A DNA stretch of 64,000 nt. It comes from Aquatica leii (Eukaryota; Arthropoda; Insecta; Coleoptera; Lampyridae). The notes under the pieces were generated by a model. That model saw only the letters and a list, made by a program, of their open reading frames with translations, ran no database searches and was not told the DNA's origin. Where the stretch lies: NCBI GenBank assembly GCA_035610365.1, contig CM069432.1, forward strand, positions 75,520,520 to 75,584,519, read 5' to 3'. Made by a program: the position numbers and the translations under genes. Every line of letters begins with the position of its first letter. Positions within the stretch are counted from its first letter, which is position 1. This document shows positions 56,081-64,000 of this stretch, piece after piece.

Positions 56081-56101
56081 CCATCTTACCCTACTAATGT
56101 A

Positions 56102-58229
56102 GTAAATGAAATTATATTATGCGCATATTTATGCATTAAAAACATCCAAAATAAGCACTAAATATGAATAATTTGATTTAATATAGGTTCAGATTTTCCT
56201 TCTTACAAGGACTTGCTTAATTCTTACAAAATATAATTACAAATTAATAAATTACATCCTAATACTCGTTCGTAAATCCCTTAAACATCATCTAAAACAT
56301 ACAGTTTACTTATTCTTAACTTGGAATGGATTTTTTTAAATTCAAATTTTTATTTTGTATCAAATTATAACAATTTTTTGAGTTACTTAACAGAAAAAAG
56401 CTTTTATTATTATATTATATATACTTACTTATATTTTCCAAATACCAAATAACATAATTAGAGACGTGTAAATGAGGTAATGTTACGTACAACAGTCAAA
56501 ATAATTAAATAAATAAATGACACTACAAAAATAAACCTAAACATGCAGAACAAGTAGTTTCAGGGGACAATAATAAAGTTTGTACTTACTTTACAAATCT
56601 ATTGTAAAAAACTAAAATACACTCATGCAAAATAGGCTATTGTTTATGTATAGAAACAAGCCTAAGAAGAAAATTGGTAACATTAACCAAAATTATGTAC
56701 AGTGTAAATTGTTTAGTAAGTAACTCAAGAGGCCGTTGACATGTTTACTTCTTAACGGAAGTTACTTAATAAACGTATTGTTAAAAACCATAAATTTTTT
56801 ATTTGGAATTTAATATTACTTATATTTTCAAAAAATCTAAATTGTTTGACTGTTTACGCGAATTAAAAAATTTGTAGTTCTAATTTTTCTTAATAGTACT
56901 TAGTTTGTCATTGTTAGTGATTTTTATAGAAAATGAATAGGTGTAAATTGTAAAGAGGATTAAGTAAATACAAGTGTTATCTATCTTTTCTTAAACATAA
57001 CAATAATTTTTTTTGTACTCGAATGTTTACCTACAAAATGTATGTAAATTCCTAGAAAAATTTTATCAGAAAAAAATTTTGAAGATTTTTTTTACCGTTA
57101 AAAATTATTTAATAACCGAACTGAACTTACGTACTAAACGATTTATGACTACAAGTGATTTATAGACTTATAACCGGACTGTCGAAATTCTTACTTTGTG
57201 AAAGTTTCTACTTAGTAACCGACTGCTTACTAAGCGATTTCTACTGAAAACCTCTTTGATAAAGTGATAAAATTACATGACCGATAACAACTGTTATTTT
57301 AATAAGCCGCGTGCACTGTAATAACAAATTCAACAATGATTTCTAATGTGGAGTATGCATGCCACATTTGTTACGGTACTTTAATCAAATGCTGTATAGA
57401 TTTTTTTCCGATTATCCGTAGAAGCATTGGTTACTGCTTTACAGAACTCGTTTACTAACTTTTACTATTTCATTCACCACATAATTGACAAGTGCTTAAA
57501 ATTCTATTTTAACTACTTTTTAATTGCGGAAGTTATATTGTTTTTTACTTTTCTGCTATGATATGAGAAAAAGAATTATCTAACACTATTACTGCACTTT
57601 CTATTAAGTTACATAGTAACAAGTCAAACTAGTTTTTGAATACGCCAAAATTAATTTCTTTCTGGTTGTCGACAGTTTTTTTTTAATTCAAAAATAAGCA
57701 AATCGTTTTTAACAAATCTTGTTTTTATCACAAGAATTTTGAGATCCAGTAGATATTCCAGAAACAAAATCTTGAACAAGTTTGGTTCAAATAATATATT
57801 TTCTTGTCCTCTTTCTTAAACTTTTTTATTTTACAACAGATCGTCTTCTCCACGATATATTATCTTTGTTTCAAGTAACATACTGATGGAATTTTTTTTC
57901 TGTACTTATAAAATAACCCAATTTCTTACAATAATGTTTGCAAACTTTAAACTTACTTTCAATTATAGTTCCAATAAAATGCTTGCACATTTTTTTAAAT
58001 ACAAATTTAACGACCACATAATGGCCTTGTTTGAATTGATCAGGGCCAAAAGTTTTACTAGCTATTTCTTCTTACATCCTGTTTGTTTTTTCTTCCATCT
58101 TGTTTCTATTTTCGTCGTTAAGATATTGGTTGTCTTCATCGGACAAAGAGTTGTCACTAACATCTAAAGATCTTGTTCTGATCACCTCATTTGTACCAGA
58201 TGATAAGTTCATCAGTTCTAGTCTTCTTC
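56102..58229. other. intergenic, no gene seen
   Basis: AT-rich. The hydrophobic 93-codon frame at 57886-58167 has no known relatives that I recognise. Confidence 0.4.
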
Positions 58230-59060
58230 TTATCGTGCCGTCTTCTGCCAAAGGTTGGCGACTATCATGACGATCTGTATTTTATTTACGGCTGCTCTAA
58301 ATAGCTGGTTTGTTGTGCAGTTGAACCATTCTCGTAGGTTACGCAGCCATGAGATCCTGCGTCTTCCTGGACCCCTTCTACCTTCAATCTTGCCTTGCAT
58401 TATTAGCCTCAGAAATTCGTATTTTTGTCCTCTCATCACATGTGCAAAGTATTCAAGCTTGCGTGTCTTGATGATGTCTATCACTTCGTTTTTTGTTGAC
58501 ATCCTTCTCAGCACCTCTACGTTAGTGACTCGCTCCGTCCAAGCTATTTTTAACATTCTTCTAAAAACCCACATTTCGAAGGCTTCTATGCGTTTTGTTG
58601 TGTTTTTGTTCAATGTACTGGCTTCAATACCATAGAGAAGTACCGGATATATGTAACATTTCATCATGCGTATTTTTAGTTCTTTGTTGAGTTGTTTAGA
58701 ACAAAATAAATTCTTCATTCTATAAAATACGCTTCTTGCTTTTTCGATTCTTGTTTTTACTTCTTGTGTGTTGTCATTCTTAGAATTTATCCAAGTCTCT
58801 AAGTATTTATATTGGTACACCCTCTCGATGTTTTCATTATGTATTTTAAGCTGTACGTTGTTACTTGTCGGGAATTTGGTGATGATCATGAATTTTGTCT
58901 TCTTTAAGTTCATCTTTAGACCGTATTGTTCACTTTTTTCCTTAATCTTCTTGACCACCCTCTCAAGATCTTCGATGTTGTCTGTGATTATCACTGTATC
59001 GTCAGCGTATCGGATGTTGTTAATGGGTATTCCATTCACTGCAATACCAGCTGTTCTAGT
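58230..59060 (-). pseudogene. RTE-like LINE, 5'-truncated RT C-terminal part
   Basis: The 269-codon frame starts inside the RT palm: NNIRYADDTVIITDNIEDLE (motif C, ~residues 7-26), then GLKMNLKKTKFMII, then KYLETWINSKNDNTQEVKTR, YPVLLYGIEASTL, and the C-terminal RRGPGRRRISWLRNLREWF block ending near IVANL. These blocks and their order are those of RTE-type LINEs common in insects. The frame is open to 58230, so this copy is young or well kept, but the endonuclease and most of the RT are missing. Left of 59060 (upstream on the minus strand) the homology ends abruptly. Confidence 0.88.
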
Positions 59061-59125
59061 CTAGGGTGCGGTAAATGATAGAATATTCTTAGCACTTACT
59101 AACTACTACTAGCCAGGCTGAATAT

Positions 59126-60240
59126 TTAGCATTTTCTTCTTCTTTGCATTGCTTTTGAATGAATGGGAATTCTCTGATCTTTTAAAAAAAAATAGCAACG
59201 CACAATGAATATCAGTCTGAACTTTCTTTCATTTGACTTCTTTTCATAGGCTTCATAAAGAATAAATAGATATATTCTTGTGGCCCTAAATCTACTCGGA
59301 ATATTTTTAGAAGAAATAAATTTCATTTTTATATTCAAGTCAGCTAATAACTGGAGAAAAATATTTTTTTTAACACAGTTTTTTCTAGGATATTCTAGTT
59401 TAATTTTAATGAGAATTGATCTCCAAGCTTGTTTCCGTGGCTTAAAATAGCCGACATCCAAAAGCTGAGTCAATTGTGTAGTGTTCGGTAACAGTAACAA
59501 AAATGTAATTTTGCACTTTTGACATTCGCTTCTAACATCTACATTTATGTGGGGTGACAAGTTATCACCAATTAAAACTTTAGGTTTTGTGAAACGTCTT
59601 GTTCAAGAGATAACAATTTTCATAAACCAGTCTGCAAAGGTCACAGCATCAAATCAACTCAAATGACCCATCGATCATATACTCTTTTGTTCACCACATA
59701 CAGTGACAATGTTTTACCACTAGCAGTGGCGTCAAACATTATTGATATCGCCGTTTTTTTGTTAAATTTATATATCTCTCTGGATACTTGGTTCCTCTTG
59801 AGAAAATACATTTAGCTGTTCCTTTCCTTTCTTTAGATCTTTCCTTTCCAAGTTTAGCTTCAAGTTATTAAAATATATGACCATATTATCTTCGGTAATT
59901 TGAGCACGGCTTCTTTTTAAACTTTGACACTGCCTCTTTGTTATTCGATCTTTGTGCCTTGACAGAAATTCTTCTGTCCAAGATTTACTAGGTACATTAT
60001 TGTCAAACGCTGGATGACCCACACTTTTTTATTCAAATAATTACCACCATTTGCAACTCCATTTGCGGCAAAGGGGTCCCATATTCTGCACAAGTGATTA
60101 CCACATCGACGAGATGTCTTTCTTTTACTTCAAAAAATGCGGTAGGGCGTCTAACTTTTTATTATGTAATTTTTTTTCTTGTTCAGTAGCGTTCTTCTTG
60201 GTATCCCCAACATTTTTTCCGCGGGTCTAGACGTTACACG
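59126..60240 (-). pseudogene. pogo/Tigger-like transposase remnant
   Basis: Three minus-strand parts: an N-terminal helix-turn-helix PAEKMLGIPRRTLLNKKKN (~60200), a CENP-B-type second HTH with WTEEFLSRHKDRITKRQ and LKRSRAQITEDNMVIYF (60022-59800), and the DDE_1 region LLLPNTTQLTQLLDVGYFKP followed by KQAWRSILIKI (59500-59400). This is the layout of pogo/Tigger transposases and of domesticated jerky/CENP-B relatives. Stops and frame changes occur between the parts, and the first two catalytic acidic residues are in the poorly preserved 59770-59560 stretch. Inactive copy. Confidence 0.8.
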
Positions 60241-60351
60241 GTACGTGATCTGTGTTATATATTTAATTAACACATTGTATACAGTAAATACAGAAACATA
60301 TATAAACAAGTGAAGCTGATATAGGTTAATGTAAGTGTATAAAAAACGCAA

Positions 60352-63300
60352 ATAAAATAAATGATTACGTTACCTGCTTTAGTCGCTGTAAACTTACTAT
60401 GATGTTTTTTCGAACTACATAATTGGCTTTGTTTGTAAGTTTAATTGATATTTTGAATAGATTCTTGATCAGATACTGGCAAATGTTTTAATTTACGTTT
60501 TTTATTGGCAAAAGATTTGTATTAGTGTAATAAATAACCTATTCAAAATTTTGTTTACAGTTAGTAGGTATTTAAAAAATAACTTGTGTACGCATAAAAA
60601 CTTGAAACGCTGAAGTAAATTAGACTTTTAATGTCATTGTTCCACGTAATTAGCTAATTACAAAAGCATTTGTGGGAGGTGCCTATTTCGATCCTTTTGG
60701 CAATTCAATTAAAGTTGTTTCTATAAACATGGGAAACGTGGTTTTAAATATGCTTAAGTTTTTTTTTTATTAGGTTTAATAGGATTCAGTACTACGTGAT
60801 TTTCGCAAACCTAAATATACAGGACCCTTACGTCCTCATTCTGTATTAATTAACAACATTGCATCAAACATATGGTGTAGAAACAAATATAGTTAGACCA
60901 CAGTTTTGAGCGTCAGCAAATCAAAAGCATGTGAATATAATCATATAATTTACACGACGAGTACATTGATTAAGACTGTTTTGACATATAAACTCAGTCC
61001 ACGTGTAGTTATCAACGCAAAAATGCATCTGATTATGAATCCTGTAGTGAGTGATTAATTCAAAATGCTGATAGCTTAATTTGAAATGTAAACAACAATG
61101 CGGTAGAAACTAAGAATTCATTCTTTTGTAAATTCGTAGGTGATAAAAAACATTTTTTCTCATTTATTTTCTAATAATTACTCAACCTTATTAGGAAATC
61201 TACCTTATAAATTTACATTTTTTGAAATATAGCATTAAAAGAGAAAATTAAAAAGATAGCTCTTGTACGACATAGATAATGATGTCAACTAGGTTTTAAC
61301 CAATTAATCAACACGGAGAGAAATATTATGCTGAATTTAATCATTACAATTTCATATTTAAACCATTTGTTTTTTTTCTAAAATTGATTCCCGTTCAAAT
61401 AAAATTAAACGTACATGTTCTAAAACTTAAAGTAAATTTCTTATTGCAATCATATCAGCGATTAAAGTACGTAATAAATTACTACGAAACTACAAGTAGG
61501 CATTTCAAGTAAGCTTTTATGTTATCACTATTTGTTCCACGCCGATCTAAAATTAGGTATCAGCAATTTAAGTTAAGTGTTGCAATATCTGCTAAACTTT
61601 TTGCTAAAGCTGTGGCAAAGATAAATTAACGTGTACCGTGACTCCGACAGTTTTTTGTTTGGAACTATACGACATGGATCCATCATTTTATAGCAAGTTG
61701 CTTGCAGCATATAATATATAACTCACTAAATCAATTAGTGAATGATTGGAAACTATCAGAAACTTGCAAGTAAGTATTGACTCTGATTTTGAATATTGTT
61801 CAATTTCGTTATATATTAGAATTATGTCGCAAAGCTTGCACATTTTTTGGCATGTATGACTTAGTTTTATGCAATGAAATGAAATTATCGTGCATTTGCA
61901 TTTCTTTTAGAGAAAGAAATTGACGTTACATCCCTGGAAGGAAGGTGAATTTGGGTTGATGGTAAAATTTAGAAGTAAACTACCTAGTTGGAAAATGCTT
62001 TCACAGAAAAAATCGACTAATATTCTAAGTGGGCAACATCCAACGGTAACATATAATTAATGTTGATGCGTGTAGATATTGGTGTCAAGGATAGTATTAT
62101 TTGGATCGGTAATATTAGCAATAATTATAAATTTTAATGTAATCAAGGATTAAACCATAAAATGTAGTGATGATAGAAGTATAACACATTTATATTGAAT
62201 TTAGCAAATAAATACGTTTAAACTATGCGTATATTTATTGAAATCATAATTCATACCCTGAAACTGCGCAAAAGCAAACATTATGAAACTGCTTGCTTAA
62301 ATTAATACAAAGTGCTATTACTATTACACCTATTTATGATAAAAGGCAACAATCAACAGAGATCAGAAAAAGCAGTACCTGTCTTAACTATGGTTTTTCT
62401 CTACGATCACATTAAGCAACTTTTGAATGATAAAAGAAAACGCGTTTTCTTAAATTGATATATTATAAAACCTATACAATTCCTTTTTAAAACATTTGTT
62501 CTAATAAAATGAAAGTTTCATTTAAGCGTTGAAATTACTTGCTATATTGTAGGTGGCTGCATTTTATAGCATATTATTTAAATTTACCGAGAATCACTTT
62601 TACGCAAACCAAGAAGATTTAATTTTTTTACTAAATGTGTTCATTTTAAATTCAAAGAAGGCCGCAGCCATGTAAAATGTTTGTATAAGCTTCATGTAAA
62701 AAATTATAAAAACAATTATTTTTGGCTTTCAAATTTATGTAGCTTGCGGCATTCTGTTCATAATTTTTAACAATATATAAAAGCAAAAATTCAAAAGTTT
62801 TATATAATAAGGTCGCAAATCTACTCTGCAGTTTATTAAATATGGCGGCTACTACTGAATGCTTTTAACATTTTTACTTTTTAAAGCACATCTTAAAGTA
62901 GATGTGGTACACCAAAAGTTTTAGTTGCTGCAAGCCAGCCCATCTTTTTTTTGTTTACAGTTTTGATAGTTATTTTCATAATTAGTTCTTTGTTCTGTCG
63001 AGATGTTGTTCTCGGTTTCTAGACATCTTAATAACTGAAACAAAAAATAATATTATTTTTTAAACGGTATTAGTAAAATGACATAAGTATGTTCATAGTT
63101 CCGCAAATGTTGATTAAAAACAATTAAAAATTAATTTTATTTAAATTACAATTCCGGACGTAACAATAGATTAGTTAAAACAAAACTAATACCTGGTAAA
63201 ATTCTTAATTCTCCTCGAATCTGTTGCAACAATTTTTTTTTAATTCTTTACTTAGGAGGAGCAAGAAAAACCACTTTATACTATTATGTTGAACAAACCA

Positions 63301-63514
63301 AGTTAGCAGTTCATCATATAGACACGGGTCACAACTTTGATTTTAATAATGCCATAATTTTAGATGTCGAAGATAATTTAAAAAAACGTTTAGTTTCTGT
63401 AATGATCACATCAACATACATAAAAATAATATCAACTTCAATAATGATACTAATAATATAAGTAGTGTATAGATAAATTTAATTTCAATAATTGTGAGAT
63501 AGCTAAGTAGGTTA
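60352..63514. other. intergenic, no gene seen
   Basis: AT-rich throughout; no supported gene, RNA or repeat pair found. Confidence 0.4.
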
Positions 63515-64000
63515 TTCAATCAGGTCCGTGAAGTTAACAGTGCATAAACGGCACAAATGTCGGGACCTAGTGCAACGGTTAGTTCCTCGTTTGTGCTGGT
63601 TTGTGCCGTTATCAGTTTTTTAGCAAAACCTCAATTGACAGAGTTATGGCGATTTGTGAGTGCACTGCTAACTTCACACCTCACTAACGGCACAAATGTC
63701 GGGACCTAGTGCAACGGTTAGTACTTCGTTTGTGCTGGTTTGTGCCGTTATCAGTTTTTTTAGCAAAATCTAAATTGACAGAGTTACGGCGATATTTGAG
63801 TGCACTGTTAACTTCACACCTCACTAACGGCACAAATGTCGGGACCTAGTGCAACGGTTAGTGCCTCGTTTGTGTTGGTTTGCGCCGTTATCAGTTTTTT
63901 AGCAAAACCTCAATTGGCAAAGTTATTGCAATTTTTCAGTGCACTGCTAACTTCACAGCTCACTAAAGGCACAAATGTCGGGTTTATGCTGTTTTGTGCC
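63515..64000. repeat. ~140-bp tandem repeat, open at the window end
   Basis: The block CGGCACAAATGTCGGGACCT starts at about 63549, 63688 and 63828, with a changed copy at 63967, giving a period of 139-140 bp and at least 3.3 units. Each unit contains an inverted pair CGGCACAAA / TTTGTGCCG, so each can form a hairpin. The array continues past the window. Confidence 0.92.

Larger units (their letters stand above)
40151..56095. mobile_element. Polinton/Maverick (adintovirus-like) element, complete
   Basis: The left end is AGTAGGGTAAGATGGAGACT and the right end is its reverse complement, with AG/CT termini as in Polintons. A 6-bp duplication AATGTA flanks it (40145-40150, 56096-56101). It is 15,945 bp, typical for the class. 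Gene content is diagnostic: protein-primed DNA polymerase B, retroviral-type integrase, FtsK/A32-type ATPase, adenain-like protease, and two jelly-roll capsid proteins, plus a PLA2-bearing virion protein typical of adintovirus-like members. Capsid genes run on the plus strand to the right of the minus-strand integrase-ATPase block. Several frames have single-base breaks. Confidence 0.97.
55194..56095. repeat. right terminal inverted repeat of the Polinton
   Basis: Inverted match of 40151-40932. The inner end starts near CTGTTTCTAACAACAG; ~140 bp between 55216 and 55345 have no counterpart in the left arm. It contains the second Pol III unit and the subterminal tandem repeats. Confidence 0.92.

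Noticed and set aside
40151..56095. Free virus contamination rather than an integrated element
   Set aside because: A 6-bp direct duplication of flanking DNA and transposon-rich arthropod sequence on both sides show integration.
63515..64000. CRISPR array
   Set aside because: The period is ~140 bp with near-identical whole units and no unique spacers, in a eukaryotic genome; it is a tandem repeat.

Overview
The window is AT-rich eukaryotic DNA, almost certainly from an arthropod and probably an insect. Evidence: GT-AG introns, a TATA plus TCAGTT-initiator promoter of arthropod type, Jockey/R1-like LINEs with RNase H, Ty1/copia, Ty3/gypsy and Penelope-like elements, P-element-like, Tc1/mariner-like and pogo-like transposases, and a Polinton/Maverick. 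No complete ordinary host protein gene could be recognised. The species cannot be named from the sequence.

Layout. 0-11.4 kb is a graveyard of transposons: copia RT fragment, a 1.16-kb TA-flanked inverted-repeat element, mariner remnant, two LINE remnants, two P-element-like remnants, a third LINE remnant. 11.4-14.4 kb has no recognisable gene. 14.4-20.7 kb is a nested pair: Penelope-like pieces on the minus strand interrupted by a Ty3/gypsy element with 173-bp LTRs, a GGAAC target duplication, a tRNA-Ser-type primer site and a polypurine tract. 21.0-22.7 kb holds a likely host promoter (heat-shock elements, TATA, initiator) with a noncoding first exon and a possible second exon. 23.3-24.2 kb is a TTAA-flanked non-autonomous transposon. 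24-40 kb is mostly intergenic or intronic sequence with a candidate exon at 27.5 kb, a 2.2-kb element with ~700-bp inverted repeats (29.1-31.3 kb), duplicated fold-back units (35.6-36.5 kb), a decayed copia (36.7-38.6 kb) and a near-perfect palindrome carrying a hammerhead-ribozyme-like core (38.8-39.1 kb).

40,151-56,095 is the centrepiece: a whole 15.9-kb Polinton (adintovirus-like) with long terminal inverted repeats and a 6-bp AATGTA duplication. It encodes protein-primed DNA polymerase B (spliced, zinc fingers at the N terminus), retroviral-type integrase, packaging ATPase, adenain-type cysteine protease, penton-like minor capsid protein, double-jelly-roll major capsid protein (spliced), a minor virion protein with a parvovirus-like phospholipase A2 domain, and several small proteins of unknown role. 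Replication, integration and morphogenesis functions are therefore all represented. Seven single-base frame breaks, nearly all at short A/T runs, interrupt otherwise well kept reading frames. Both terminal repeats carry an outward-facing RNA polymerase III unit: perfect A and B boxes followed by an oligo-T stop.

56.1-64.0 kb holds an RTE-like LINE 3' end, a pogo/Tigger-like transposase remnant, gene-poor sequence, and a ~140-bp tandem repeat running off the window end.
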